This document shows positions 9,541 through 18,412 of a stretch of DNA of 64,000 bases, in pieces. The translations under genes and the position numbers were made by a program. The notes beneath the pieces were generated by a model. That model did no database searches, was not told where the DNA came from, and saw only the letters and a list, made by a program, of their open reading frames with translations. Positions within the stretch are counted from its first letter, which is position 1; every line of letters starts with the position of its first letter. The DNA is from CAWCWK01 sp963842125 (lineage in GTDB: Bacteria; Pseudomonadota; Alphaproteobacteria; Rhizobiales; CAWCWK01): positions 372,001-436,000 of the forward strand of contig CAWJFE010000001.1 of NCBI GenBank assembly GCA_963842125.1, in the 5' to 3' direction.

Positions 9541-9753
9541 AGAAACTCCTGGCCGGTCGTCGCGGCGCGACATGCCGCGTAGAAGCAACCGATCGGCTTC
9601 GATCCAGTTCCATAGGACGATCCGCCTAGGGCTTGCGACGAGCCCCAACTTTGACGTTTTCCCGCCTCACAGCGTGCGCAGGATTCGCTGCGCATCGGCG
9701 CGGCGGCGAAACCCGGACGGACGCTGCGAGGCGCCCGGAACAGCGACGAGTGC

Positions 9754-10605
9754 ATGAGCGACGTTTTTCGCGAAGTCGATGAGGAGGTCCGGCGCGAGCG
9801 GGCGTCCGAATTCTGGAAGCGCTACGGCACGATCGTCATGGTCGTCGTCGCCGTCATCGTCGTCGGCGTCGGCGGTTGGCGCTTGTGGGACTATTGGCAG
9901 GACCGTCAGGCCGCGGCGCTCGGGGATCGCTACGCGGCCGCCATCGCGCTGGCCGAGGGCGGGGACCCCGAAGGCGCACAGGCCGCCTTCGTCGCGCTCT
10001 CCGACGAATCGCTCGGCGGCTATCCGGTCCTCGCGCGCCTCGCGGCTGCGGCCGAGCAGGCCCGGGCCGGCGACATCGATAGTGCGGCCGATGCCTACCG
10101 AGCCATCGCGGACGAGGCCGATCAGCCGCTCGCCGATCTCGCGCGCCTTCGCGCGGCCTATCTGATGGTCGGCCGGGACGATGCGGACGCCATCATGGCC
10201 ACGCTCGGCCAGACGGCGGATCCAGGCAACGCCTTCCATCTCAGCGCACAGGAGATCCTCGGCCTCGAGGCTTGGTCGCGCGAGGACACCGAGGTGGCCA
10301 ACACGCACTTCCTCGCCATCCTCTCGGCGCCCAACCCGCCGACGGGCCTGCGCTCGCGGGCCGAGATCATGCTCGACCTCATCGCCGGCGGCGGCGGCAC
10401 GGCGCCCGACGTGGAGCCGTTGGCGATCACGTCCCAGCCGACGCTGACAGCGCCGGTTTTCGAGACGCCCGTCCTGACGGCGCCCATAGAGACGCCGCCC
10501 ACGCCCGACCCGCAGCCGGAGGCGGCGCCCGCACCGCTGACCGCCATTCCCTCCGATACCGCGCCCAACACCGTCGCCCCGACCGGAGCCGAGACGCCTC
10601 AATGA
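9754..10605 (+). CDS. YfgM-like tetratricopeptide membrane protein
   Basis: The 283-residue protein has a short cytoplasmic N-terminus, one transmembrane segment at roughly residues 27-45 (IVMVVVAVIVVGVGGW), and a periplasmic part with degenerate TPR-type helices. The last 70 residues are proline- and threonine-rich. It belongs to the YfgM/tetratricopeptide family (DUF2133-type), an ancillary factor at the Sec translocon that hands proteins to periplasmic chaperones. Its stop overlaps the bamB start (ATGA at 10602), and der follows, which is the usual alphaproteobacterial order and suggests a role in outer-membrane protein assembly. Confidence 0.82.
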   Translation: MSDVFREVDEEVRRERASEFWKRYGTIVMVVVAVIVVGVGGWRLWDYWQDRQAAALGDRYAAAIALAEGGDPEGAQAAFVALSDESLGGYPVLARLAAAAEQARAGDIDSAADAYRAIADEADQPLADLARLRAAYLMVGRDDADAIMATLGQTADPGNAFHLSAQEILGLEAWSREDTEVANTHFLAILSAPNPPTGLRSRAEIMLDLIAGGGGTAPDVEPLAITSQPTLTAPVFETPVLTAPIETPPTPDPQPEAAPAPLTAIPSDTAPNTVAPTGAETPQ

Positions 10606-11915
10606 CCGCCTTTCTCCCCGCCAGCCTGCGCCTTCTCCGTCAGCGCGCCTTCACCTATGCGCTCATAGGCGCGGCTCTGAGCGGCTGCGCGGCCGTCGAT
10701 GCCATCAACACCGTCGCAGGCCGAGATCCGATCCTGCCCGGAGAGCGCCAGGCACTGATTCCCGATGCCGACGTCGCCGGCCAGGAAGCGCTCGGCGGCG
10801 TTTCGATCGGCGGTGCCCGCGCCAATTCCGAATGGGCCCAGCCCGGCGGCAACGCGCAGAACGACCCCGGCCACGTCGCCTATTCGGGCGGCGGCTGGCG
10901 GACGAGCATTCCGGCCGCCGGCCGCAAGAGCGCGCGCCCGTTCGCGACGCCGGTCGTGGCCAACGGCCTCGTCTACGTCTACGGCAACGATGCGACCGTC
11001 TCCGCCCACGCCCTCTCGGGCGGCGGACGCGCGTGGAGCGTGAACCTGCGACCCGAGGGCGAGCGCTCGTCCCCGGGCGGCGGCGTTGCGGCCTCCGGCG
11101 GGCGGGTCTACGTCGCCACCGGTTACCGCACGCTCCAGGCCCTCGACGGCGCCAGCGGCGCGACCGTGTGGACCAAGGAGTTCACCGCCCCCTTACGCGG
11201 CGCGCCGACCGTCGTCGATGGCAAGGTCTACCTCGTCGACGCCAACAACACCGTCCACGCCGTCTCCACGAGCGATGGCGGCGAGATCTGGACCTTCGAT
11301 GCGATTCCCGAGCAGGACGGCATCCTGTCGGGCACCAGTGCGGCGGTTTCGGGCAACACCGTCATCGTGCCCTCCATCACCGGTCAGATCATCGCGCTCG
11401 GCGCATCCGACGGTGCGCCCAAATGGGCCGACAACCTCGTGCGTGGCAACCGCAACATCGCCGGCAGCTCGGTCACCGATGTCGCCGGCCGGCCCGTCAT
11501 CGAGAACGGCATCGTCTACGCCATCGGCACGGGCGGGCGCATGGTCGCGACCCGGGTCTCCAGCGGAGAGCGGGTCTGGACACAGAACATCGGCGGCCAG
11601 CACCAGCCGATCCTCTCCGGCAACACCGTCTTCGTGGTCGATAGCCAGAACCGGACCGTCGCCCTCGACAAGGCGACCGGCAAGGTGCGCTGGGTCGTAC
11701 AGCTGCCGACCAAGAAGCAGAACTGGGCCGGGCCGCTCCTCGCCGGCAATCGCCTCTGGGTCGGCTCGACGACCGGCGACCTCCTCGCGCTCGACCCGGC
11801 GACCGGCCAGACGGTCGCCAGCCAGGACCTTCGCGACGCCATCTACATGAGCCCCATCGCGGCCGGCGGGCGGATGATCGTCGTCGGCGGGCGGGGCACT
11901 CTCGCAGCGCTCTGA
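10602..11915 (+). CDS. bamB: Outer-membrane assembly lipoprotein BamB-like (PQQ-like beta-propeller)
   Basis: This 437-residue protein has a lipoprotein signal with lipobox LSGC (Cys29), followed by a beta-propeller built of PQQ-binding-like repeats (for example LYVYGNDATVSAHALSGG-type blades). BamB is the lipoprotein of the BAM complex that inserts beta-barrel proteins in the outer membrane. The start ATG at 10602 overlaps the stop of the yfgM-like gene, so the two are translationally coupled. A GC-rich inverted repeat lies just after the stop (GGCGCC-N6-GGCGCC) without a T-run. Confidence 0.9.
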   Translation: MTAFLPASLRLLRQRAFTYALIGAALSGCAAVDAINTVAGRDPILPGERQALIPDADVAGQEALGGVSIGGARANSEWAQPGGNAQNDPGHVAYSGGGWRTSIPAAGRKSARPFATPVVANGLVYVYGNDATVSAHALSGGGRAWSVNLRPEGERSSPGGGVAASGGRVYVATGYRTLQALDGASGATVWTKEFTAPLRGAPTVVDGKVYLVDANNTVHAVSTSDGGEIWTFDAIPEQDGILSGTSAAVSGNTVIVPSITGQIIALGASDGAPKWADNLVRGNRNIAGSSVTDVAGRPVIENGIVYAIGTGGRMVATRVSSGERVWTQNIGGQHQPILSGNTVFVVDSQNRTVALDKATGKVRWVVQLPTKKQNWAGPLLAGNRLWVGSTTGDLLALDPATGQTVASQDLRDAIYMSPIAAGGRMIVVGGRGTLAAL

Positions 11916-12012
11916 TCGGGCGCCGGAGACGGCGCCGGGAGCCGTGGCCCCTAGCGGTAATGGCCGCAAGGGTATAGATCGCGCGCTTGTCTTCTCATGA
12001 AAGCATCCGCGC

Positions 12013-13347
12013 ATGCTGACCATCGCCCTGGTCGGCCGACCCAATGTCGGCAAGTCGACCCTCTTCAATCGCCTCGTCGGCAAGCGCATCGCGCTCGTCG
12101 ACGATCGGCCGGGCGTGACCCGGGACCGGCGCGAGGGCGAGGCGCAGTTCGCCGACCTGCGCTTTCGCGTCCTCGACACCGCCGGTCTCGAGGATGCGCC
12201 AGAGGAAAGCTTGCCCGGCCGAATGCGAATGCAGACCGAAGCCGCGATCGACGATGCGGACGCGGTCGTCTTCCTGATGGACGCCAGAGCCGGCGTGATG
12301 CCCGATGACGAGCATTTCGCGCAGTTCCTCCTCAAGTCCGGCAAGCCGGTCATCCTCGCCGCCAACAAGGCCGAGGGCCGGGTCGGCCAGGCCGGCGCCT
12401 ACGAGGCGTTCCGGCTGGGACTGGGCGATCCGATCATCCTCTCGGCCGAGCACGGCGACGGCATGGTCGATCTCTACCAGGCCATCGCCGCGCAGGAACC
12501 CGGCGAAGACGAGGCGGCGGGAGAGGACGACGAGGACGGCCCCTTGCGCCTCGCCGTCATCGGCCGCCCGAATGCGGGAAAGTCCACGCTCATCAATCGC
12601 ATGGTCGGGTCGGAGCGGTTGCTGACGGGCCCAGAGGCCGGCATCACGCGCGATTCGATCGAGATCGACTGGGTGTGGCAGGGCAAGCCCGTCCTCCTCG
12701 TCGACACCGCCGGCATGCGCAGGAAGTCGAAGGTTCAGGACAAGCTGGAGCGGCTCTCGGTCGCCGACAGCCTGCGCTCGATCCAGTTCGCCCACATCGT
12801 CGTGCTACTCATGGACGTGCACACGGCCTTCGAGAAGCAGGATCTCCAGATCGCGGATCTCTGTCTGCGCGAGGGGCGCGGTCTCGTCATCGTCCTCAAC
12901 AAATGGGACGAGGTGCACGAGCGTCAGGAGGTGCTGGCCTCGATGCGCGAGAAGCTCGGCCGTCTCCTCCCCCAGGCGCGCGGCGTGCCGCTCGTGACCT
13001 GTTCGGCGCTGGCCGGCACCAATCTCGACAAGGTGATGGCCACCGCCTTCCGCGTCTACGAGACGTGGAACAAGCGGATCAAGACCTCGCCCCTCAACGA
13101 CTGGCTGATCGAGGCGGTCTCGGCGCATCCGCCGCCCTCCGTCCAGGGCCGCCGGATCAAGCTGCGCTACATGACGCAGGTCAAGGCCCGCCCGCCGACC
13201 TTCGTCGCCTTCTGCTCGCGCCCCGACGCGGTGCCGGAGGCCTATCGGCGCTATCTCGTCAACAGCCTGCGCGAGACGTTCGATCTTCCGGGCGTGCCGA
13301 TCCGGCTCCAGCTGAGGAAGCGAGACAACCCCTATGCGCCCTCATGA
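12013..13347 (+). CDS. der: Ribosome biogenesis GTPase Der (EngA)
   Basis: This 444-residue protein has two tandem GTPase domains, with P-loops GRPNVGKST near residue 8 and GRPNAGKST near residue 182, each followed by DTAG switch motifs (LDTAGLED, VDTAGMRR) and NKxD-type base-specificity motifs (NKAE, NKWD). It closes with a KH-like domain. Der is required for maturation of the 50S subunit. It follows bamB by about 100 bp. The first G4 motif is NKAE rather than NKxD, which is common in alphaproteobacterial Der. Confidence 0.96.
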   Translation: MLTIALVGRPNVGKSTLFNRLVGKRIALVDDRPGVTRDRREGEAQFADLRFRVLDTAGLEDAPEESLPGRMRMQTEAAIDDADAVVFLMDARAGVMPDDEHFAQFLLKSGKPVILAANKAEGRVGQAGAYEAFRLGLGDPIILSAEHGDGMVDLYQAIAAQEPGEDEAAGEDDEDGPLRLAVIGRPNAGKSTLINRMVGSERLLTGPEAGITRDSIEIDWVWQGKPVLLVDTAGMRRKSKVQDKLERLSVADSLRSIQFAHIVVLLMDVHTAFEKQDLQIADLCLREGRGLVIVLNKWDEVHERQEVLASMREKLGRLLPQARGVPLVTCSALAGTNLDKVMATAFRVYETWNKRIKTSPLNDWLIEAVSAHPPPSVQGRRIKLRYMTQVKARPPTFVAFCSRPDAVPEAYRRYLVNSLRETFDLPGVPIRLQLRKRDNPYAPS

Positions 13348-13463
13348 GCGCCGGCGCACGATCGAGGTGCGGCCGCACACAGGTGACACGGGGCGTGGCC
13401 GTACATAGGTGAGCCCTCGAAGGCGCCCGTCTCTTCCGAGGGCGTCCCCTTGAGGACTGCCCC

Positions 13464-14177
13464 ATGCCGACGACGCCGATCGACACGCTGCTCGACCACC
13501 CCATCACCCGGTTCCGCCCGCCGCAACATCCCGAGCGGTTGCAGCTCTACTCCTTCCCGACGCCCAATGGCGTGAAGGTCTCGATCGCACTCGAGGAGAC
13601 CGGGCTGCCCTACGAGGCCCACAAGATCGGGCTCGACGAGACGACCGAACCGGCTTTCCTCGCCCTCAACCCCAACAACAAGATTCCTGCGATCATCGAT
13701 CCCGACGGGCCGGGCGCCAAGCCGCTCGCGATATGGGAATCGGGCGCGATCCTCCTCTACCTCGCCGAGAAGACGGGCCAGTTGATGCCGGCCGATCCGG
13801 CCGGGCGGCACGAGACGGTGCAGTGGCTGATGTTCCAGATGGGCGGCGTCGGGCCGATGTTCGGTCAGTTCGGCCACTTCCACAAATTCGCCGCCGACAA
13901 GATCACCGACGACTATCCGACCAAGCGCTACCAGGCGGAGGCCAAGCGCCTCATGGGCGTGCTCGAACAGCGCTTGGATGGCCGCCAATGGCTGATGAAC
14001 GACGACTACACGATCGCCGACATCGCAATCTTCCCATGGATCAGGGGCGCCCGCATCTTCTACGGCGCCGAGGAGGCTCTCGACTTCGCCGCCTTCCCGA
14101 AGGTCATGGACTGGGCGGCGCGCTGCGAGGCACGGCCCGCGAGCCAGGTCGGGCTCAACGTGCCCGCCCGAGATTGA
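13464..14177 (+). CDS. Glutathione S-transferase (YfcG/nu-class-like)
   Basis: The 237-residue protein has an N-terminal thioredoxin-fold domain (LYSFPTPNGVKVSIALEE, residues about 28-45) with the cis-proline stretch NNKIPAI and the ESGAILLYLAEK glutathione-binding motif. An all-helical C-terminal domain contains the N-capping-box region YTIADIAIFPW. This matches the YfcG/YghU-like (nu) class, whose members mostly act as disulfide-bond reductases. GAGGA lies seven to eight bases before the ATG at 13464. It is a stand-alone gene between der and a glyoxalase-fold gene. Confidence 0.9.
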   Translation: MPTTPIDTLLDHPITRFRPPQHPERLQLYSFPTPNGVKVSIALEETGLPYEAHKIGLDETTEPAFLALNPNNKIPAIIDPDGPGAKPLAIWESGAILLYLAEKTGQLMPADPAGRHETVQWLMFQMGGVGPMFGQFGHFHKFAADKITDDYPTKRYQAEAKRLMGVLEQRLDGRQWLMNDDYTIADIAIFPWIRGARIFYGAEEALDFAAFPKVMDWAARCEARPASQVGLNVPARD

Positions 14178-14217
14178 TGCGAGACTAGAGACAAGACCTG
14201 CGACGGGAGTGACGTCG

Positions 14218-14730
14218 GTGCCAGATCCCCTCGACGAGACCGTAGCCGCGAGAGGCCCTCGCGTCGGCCATGTCCACCTCCGCGTCGCCGATCTCGACCG
14301 GGCCGTCGCGTTCTACGAGGGCGTTCTCGGCTTTCCGGTACAGTTGCGCATGCCGTCCGCCGCCTTTCTGGGGGCGGACGGCTACCACCATCATATCGGG
14401 CTCAACGTCTGGGACAGCCGGGGCGCGGGACCGCCGCCGCGCGGGCATACCGGTCTCTATCACGCAGCCTTCCTCTACCCGGACCGCGCGGCGCTGGGCG
14501 CGGTCGTGCGGCGCGTTCTCGAAGCGGGCCACGTCCTGACCGGTGCGAGCGACCACGGGGTCAGCGAGGCCGTCTATCTCGACGACCCGGACGGCAACGG
14601 CGTCGAACTCTACCGTGACCGCCAGCATGACGAATGGCCAAGGGACGCGGACGGACGGCTCGTCATGACGCTCGACCCGCTCGACATCGACGCCTTGCTG
14701 GCCGACGCTTCATATCCTAGCGACACCTGA
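14218..14730 (+). CDS. VOC (glyoxalase/bleomycin resistance) family protein
   Basis: The 170-residue protein has the vicinal-oxygen-chelate fold: an N-terminal module beginning VGHVHLRVADLDRAVAFYE, a metal-ligand candidate in YHHHIGLNVWD, and a closing motif VYLDDPDGNGVELY whose glutamate is a typical metal ligand. It resembles the CatE-type group of ring-cleaving dioxygenase-like proteins. The substrate is unknown. I prefer the GTG at 14218 because GGGAG stands eight bases upstream; the GTG at 14209 overlaps that motif. Confidence 0.82.
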   Translation: MPDPLDETVAARGPRVGHVHLRVADLDRAVAFYEGVLGFPVQLRMPSAAFLGADGYHHHIGLNVWDSRGAGPPPRGHTGLYHAAFLYPDRAALGAVVRRVLEAGHVLTGASDHGVSEAVYLDDPDGNGVELYRDRQHDEWPRDADGRLVMTLDPLDIDALLADASYPSDT

Positions 14731-14747
14731 ACGCTGCAGACGGACGC

Positions 14748-15464
14748 TCAGTCCAGCCAGTCTTTCGTCCGGTAGTCCCAGATACGCCCGGTCTCGACCG
14801 TCTCGGGCGAGAGGAGGCGCGCGATATGGGGCGCCAGCATCTCGGGCGTATCGAGCGTCTCGGGGTCCTCGCCCGGCATCGCCTTGGCGCGCATGCGCGT
14901 GCGGATCGGGCCGGGGCTGATGAGGTTGGCGCGGATATTGGTCTTGGCCGTCTCGGCGGCGTAGGTCTTCGCCATCATGTCGATGGCGGCCTTGGAGATC
15001 GCGTAGCCGGCCCAATAGGCCTTGGGCTTTCGCGCCGCGCCGGACGTGATGAAGAGCGCGCGGCCGGCCTCGGAGCGCTGCAGGAGCGGGTCGAGCGCAC
15101 GAATGAGACGCCAGACGGCCGTCACGTTGACGTCCATGACCTCGCGCCAGACCTTCTCCTCGATATGGGCGATGGGCGAGAGCTTGCCGAGCACGCCGGC
15201 ATTGGCGAAGACGGCATCGACGCGGCCATGGGCCTCGATGAGCGCGGCGCCGAGCCTGTCGAGCGCGTCGAAATCGCGAATGTCGAGCGGCACCAGCGTC
15301 GCCGAGCCGCCTTGCGCCGCGATGGCGTCGTCGAGCTCCTCGAGCGCGCCCTGCGTGCGGGCTATCGCGACGATATGCGTGCCGGGGCCCGCCATCTCCA
15401 GCGCGGCCGCGCGGCCGATCCCGCGCGAGGCGCCCGAGATGACGACGATGCGCGGATCGCTCAC
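14748..15464 (-). CDS. SDR family oxidoreductase
   Basis: The 238-residue enzyme is a classical short-chain dehydrogenase/reductase, with cofactor motif SGASRGIGRA near residue 10, NAG near 88, catalytic serine in LFITSGAA, and the YxxxK pair in YWAGYAISKAAID. The substrate is not evident. Its start lies one base past the cvpA stop, so the two are almost certainly co-transcribed. In many Rhizobiales an SDR gene of this kind follows cvpA and purF; here purF is absent from between them. The convergent VOC gene ends 17 bp away. Confidence 0.88.
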   Translation of the reverse strand: MSDPRIVVISGASRGIGRAAALEMAGPGTHIVAIARTQGALEELDDAIAAQGGSATLVPLDIRDFDALDRLGAALIEAHGRVDAVFANAGVLGKLSPIAHIEEKVWREVMDVNVTAVWRLIRALDPLLQRSEAGRALFITSGAARKPKAYWAGYAISKAAIDMMAKTYAAETAKTNIRANLISPGPIRTRMRAKAMPGEDPETLDTPEMLAPHIARLLSPETVETGRIWDYRTKDWLD

Positions 15465-15465
15465 C

Positions 15466-15981
15466 TCAGACGTTCCGGCCGATCAGGCTCTCGATCGTCT
15501 GCTCGGGATCGTCCGGCAGGAGCGCGACGAGCGCATCGCCGGTGTTCTGGAGAAGGGGGCGGAAGCGCGCCTCGCGGACCCAGCCGGGTTGATCGTCGAT
15601 ATCGACCAACCAGGTGAAGAAGAGGAACGCGATGACGACGATGACGAGCCCGCGCCCCAGCCCGAAGGCGAACCCGAGCGTGCGGTCGAGCGCACCGACG
15701 CGACTGTCGAGGATCATGTCGGAGATGCGGAAGGTGATGAAGGAGACCAGCACCAGCACGAAAAGGAAGACGCCGGCCAGCAGCAGCCCGTCCGCCAGAT
15801 AGTCGGGCTGGATGGCGCCCCGCGCCGCCGCCTGGAAGCGCGGATAGGCCCAGAATGCCGCCACCGCCGCGGCCCCCCAGGAGATGACCGAGAAGATCTC
15901 GCGCGTGAAGCCGCGCATCATCGCGAGCAGGCCGGAGATGAGCATCACGGCCAGGAGGATGACGTCGAGCCAGGTGATCAT
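15466..15981 (-). CDS. cvpA: CvpA family membrane protein
   Basis: The 171-residue inner-membrane protein begins MITWLDVILLAVMLISG and has four hydrophobic segments, the CvpA/colicin V production fold. CvpA homologues affect purine metabolism through polar effects on purF and contribute to envelope stress resistance. I place the start at 15981 because the upstream 29 codons of open frame are not membrane-like and are rich in arginine and glycine. It lies downstream of radA on the same strand and is separated by one base from the following SDR gene. Confidence 0.9.
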   Translation of the reverse strand: MITWLDVILLAVMLISGLLAMMRGFTREIFSVISWGAAAVAAFWAYPRFQAAARGAIQPDYLADGLLLAGVFLFVLVLVSFITFRISDMILDSRVGALDRTLGFAFGLGRGLVIVVIAFLFFTWLVDIDDQPGWVREARFRPLLQNTGDALVALLPDDPEQTIESLIGRNV

Positions 15982-16165
15982 GGATGTCCCGCTTGCAGTC
16001 TGTCGAGAACGCGGCAGGCATCCCGCTGACGGAGCGCCCCCTCGCACGCCGTCGCACCCCGATGGCACCGACGACCGCTTCCCTGAACGCCGGATTTACA
16101 GCGGAAATACGGCGCCGCCTAGTCGCTCCGGGCAGCGCGGCAGGAATGGCAGCACAAAAGCTGCG

Positions 16166-17575
16166 TCAGTCCTCGAGACTGCGCGCGTCGCGGTGCGCGC
16201 CATCCTTCTCGCGGGCAAACCGGGAGACAAGCTGGCGAAGCTGGCCGATGGCGGCCACCACCAGTCCCTCGTCCGTCTCCGCCTCTCCAACCGACTCGGG
16301 CGCGATGGCGCGTGCGAAGCCGAGCTTGGCCGCCTCCTTGAGGCGGGCCGGGCGCTGCGTGACGGGCCGCACCGACCCCGACAGGCTGATCTCCCCGAAG
16401 ACGACGCAATCGGCCGGCAGCGGCACGTCCATGGACGAGGAGATGAGCGCGGCGGCGATAGCGAGATCGGCCGCCGGCTCGGCGATCTTCAGCCCGCCGG
16501 CGACGTTGAGATAGATATCCTGCGCACCGAGCTTCAGCCCGCAGCGCGCGTCGAGCACGGCGAGGATCATCGAGAGCCGGTTCTGGTCCCAGCCGACGAC
16601 GGCGCGGCGCGGCGTCCCCAAGGGCGATGGCGCGACGAGGGCCTGCACCTCGACGAGGACGGGGCGCGTGCCCTCCATGCCGGCGAAGACGGCGGTACCG
16701 GGCGTCTCCTGCTCGCGCCGGTCGAGGAAGATGGCGCTGGGATTGGGAACTTCGCGCAGACCGAGGCCCGTCATCTCGAAGACGCCGATCTCGTCCGTCG
16801 CGCCGAACCGGTTCTTGACGCCGCGCAGCACCCGGAAGCGATGGTCGCGCTCGCCCTCGAAGTAGAGGACCGCATCGACCATGTGCTCGACCACGCGCGG
16901 CCCCGCGATCTGCCCGTCCTTCGTTACATGCCCGACCAGCATGACCGCGACGCCCGACGCCTTGGCGTAGCGGATGAGGGCCTGTGCGCTCTCCCGCACC
17001 TGGCTGACGGTGCCGGGGGCCGATTCGATCGCATCGGTCCAGATCGTCTGGATCGAATCGATGACGAGGAGTGCGGGGGCCTCGCCGCCCTTGAGGGTCG
17101 CGAGAATGTTCTCGACATGGGTCTCGGCGCCGAGCTCGACGGCCGCGTCGGCCAGTTCCAGCCGCTCGGCCCGCAGCCGCACCTGCGCCACCGCCTCCTC
17201 GCCCGAGACGTAGACGACGCGCGCCCCCGTGCGGGCCAGGGATGCGGCCGCCTGGAGGAGGAGGGTCGATTTGCCGATCCCCGGATCGCCGCCGCAGAGG
17301 AGGGCCGAGCCCGGCACGAAGCCGCCGCCCGTCACCCGGTCGAGTTCGGCGATCCCGGTCCGGTAGCGCGGGGTGACGGCGATATCGCCCTTCAAGGGCA
17401 CCAGCTCGACCTTGCGCCCCGCGCCGCCCTTGCGCGGGCTACCGCCCACGCCGCCCGTCGCGACCGCCTCCTCCATAATGGAGTTCCAGGCAGAACAGGC
17501 GTCGCACTTGCCCTGCCACTTGGAGGTGACGTTGCCGCAATTCTGGCAGACGAACTGGGACTTGGCTTTGGCCAC
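16166..17575 (-). CDS. radA: DNA repair protein RadA
   Basis: This 469-residue RecA-like ATPase processes recombination intermediates. Domains in order are an N-terminal C4 zinc finger (CQNCGNVTSKWQGKCDAC), the ATPase with Walker A GGDPGIGKSTLLLQ near residue 95, the RadA-specific KNRFG motif (KNRFGATDEIGVFEM) and the C-terminal Lon-protease-like domain. The start is a GTG at 17575 with AGGA six to seven bases upstream. The gene reads toward cvpA. A 228-bp gap separates it from the divergent secreted-protein gene. Confidence 0.96.
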   Translation of the reverse strand: MAKAKSQFVCQNCGNVTSKWQGKCDACSAWNSIMEEAVATGGVGGSPRKGGAGRKVELVPLKGDIAVTPRYRTGIAELDRVTGGGFVPGSALLCGGDPGIGKSTLLLQAAASLARTGARVVYVSGEEAVAQVRLRAERLELADAAVELGAETHVENILATLKGGEAPALLVIDSIQTIWTDAIESAPGTVSQVRESAQALIRYAKASGVAVMLVGHVTKDGQIAGPRVVEHMVDAVLYFEGERDHRFRVLRGVKNRFGATDEIGVFEMTGLGLREVPNPSAIFLDRREQETPGTAVFAGMEGTRPVLVEVQALVAPSPLGTPRRAVVGWDQNRLSMILAVLDARCGLKLGAQDIYLNVAGGLKIAEPAADLAIAAALISSSMDVPLPADCVVFGEISLSGSVRPVTQRPARLKEAAKLGFARAIAPESVGEAETDEGLVVAAIGQLRQLVSRFAREKDGAHRDARSLED

Positions 17576-17729
17576 GGGCGATCCTGCGGTTTCGGTCGAT
17601 GCGGTGAAGGCGAGATATAGCGATGGGGGACCGATGGCGCCAATCTCCTATCATCCACATAACGAATGATAACGCGCGGTTTTACATCAGTTCCGAGGAG
17701 GTATGCGATCTGCGCATATGGCTCTTGTC

Positions 17730-17751
17730 AGCGGAGCCGAAACGCTCCGCT
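17730..17751 (+). promoter_or_regulatory. Stem-loop in the leader of the INDEN-repeat gene
   Basis: The sequence has 8-bp perfect arms AGCGGAGC / GCTCCGCT around a six-base loop, flanked by CTTG and CAAG that can lengthen the helix. It stands 52 bases before the start codon and is followed by an A+T-rich stretch (GATAAATTTA). I see no T-run, so this is a leader hairpin rather than a terminator. Its role is unknown. Confidence 0.4.
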
Positions 17752-17803
17752 CCCAGGCAAGATAAATTTAGCCAGACCGAACCCAACACCAAGGACAAGA
17801 CCC

Positions 17804-18151
17804 ATGACCCTCCGCACCAACACTGCCCTCGCCGCCGCCACCGCAGCCCTCATCCTCACCGCCGGCATCGGCTCCGCATCCGCCGCCTCGATCAACGACG
17901 AGAACAGGCTGCGCGACCTCTCCGCCCATCAGTTCACGAACCAGTCTTCGGGCCGCATCGTCACCGGTCGCCTGTCCCAGGAGCCCGTCGGCTTCTCGAT
18001 CAACGACGAGAACCTCAACCGCGCCCATTCCGCGCCGGACTTCACGGCAGGCATGTCGGGCCGCGTCCTTTCCGGCCGCTCGTCCGCCAACCCGTCCACC
18101 GGCTTCATCAACGACGAGAACCGCAGCCGCTTCGACACCTTCCGTCGCTAG
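17804..18151 (+). CDS. Small secreted protein with INDEN repeats
   Basis: I do not recognise this 115-residue protein. Residues 1 to about 28 form a signal peptide (MTLRTNTALAAATAALILTA, cleavage near ASA). The mature part holds three copies of a motif starting with INDEN, spaced 36-37 residues apart. Each of the two full copies continues with an F-T-x-x-x-SGR-hydrophobic-x-x-GR block and ends in GF; the third copy is cut short at RSRFDTFRR. The start is supported by AAGGA eight bases upstream. The gene stands alone between radA and alr, is read against both, and has a hairpin in its leader and a Rho-independent terminator about 220 bp after the stop. A periplasmic or exported location is inferred. 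Confidence 0.75.
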   Translation: MTLRTNTALAAATAALILTAGIGSASAASINDENRLRDLSAHQFTNQSSGRIVTGRLSQEPVGFSINDENLNRAHSAPDFTAGMSGRVLSGRSSANPSTGFINDENRSRFDTFRR

Positions 18152-18209
18152 GTTCTCCATCCCCTCCGAAGAAGGTGCCCCTCGTCGTTTCCTCCCCATC
18201 CCAACTCTC

Positions 18210-18372
18210 AGAGCCCGTCTCGAAACTCGGCCGGGTCGGCTCGCTGGTCGTTTGGCCGCCCGCGGTGTCGCCGATCCTCGCCGATGCCGCCGGCATCGAC
18301 TGCGGTCGCCTCCTTGCGGATCCGCGATAACGCCCCGACGATCCTCCGCCTCCGAGCTTCGAGACGGGCTCT
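18210..18372. repeat. 163-bp inverted-repeat element
   Basis: Arms at 18210-18230 and 18352-18372 are complementary at 20 of 21 positions (each contains AGAGCCCGTCTCGAA in the appropriate orientation). The centre, near 18290, carries a second near-palindrome GATGCC-GCC-GGCATC, so the element is symmetric about its midpoint. It occupies the 3' region of the INDEN-repeat gene and ends exactly where the terminator hairpin begins. It could be a miniature mobile element or a structured RNA. I see no coding potential. Confidence 0.55.
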
Positions 18373-18402
18373 AAGGCCTCGCTTCGGCGGGGCCTTTTCT
18401 TG
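18373..18402 (+). terminator. Rho-independent terminator
   Basis: A ten-pair stem (AAGGCCTCGC / GCGGGGCCTT, one G-U pair) is capped by a TTCG tetraloop and followed on the plus strand by TTTTCTTG. It is a strong intrinsic terminator for the INDEN-repeat transcript and shields the convergent alr gene. There is no T-run in the minus direction. Confidence 0.8.
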
Positions 18403-18412
18403 TCGTTTGGAG

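Noticed and set aside
11916..11945. Terminator after bamB
   Set aside because: The GGCGCC inverted repeat is followed by G+C-rich sequence without T residues.
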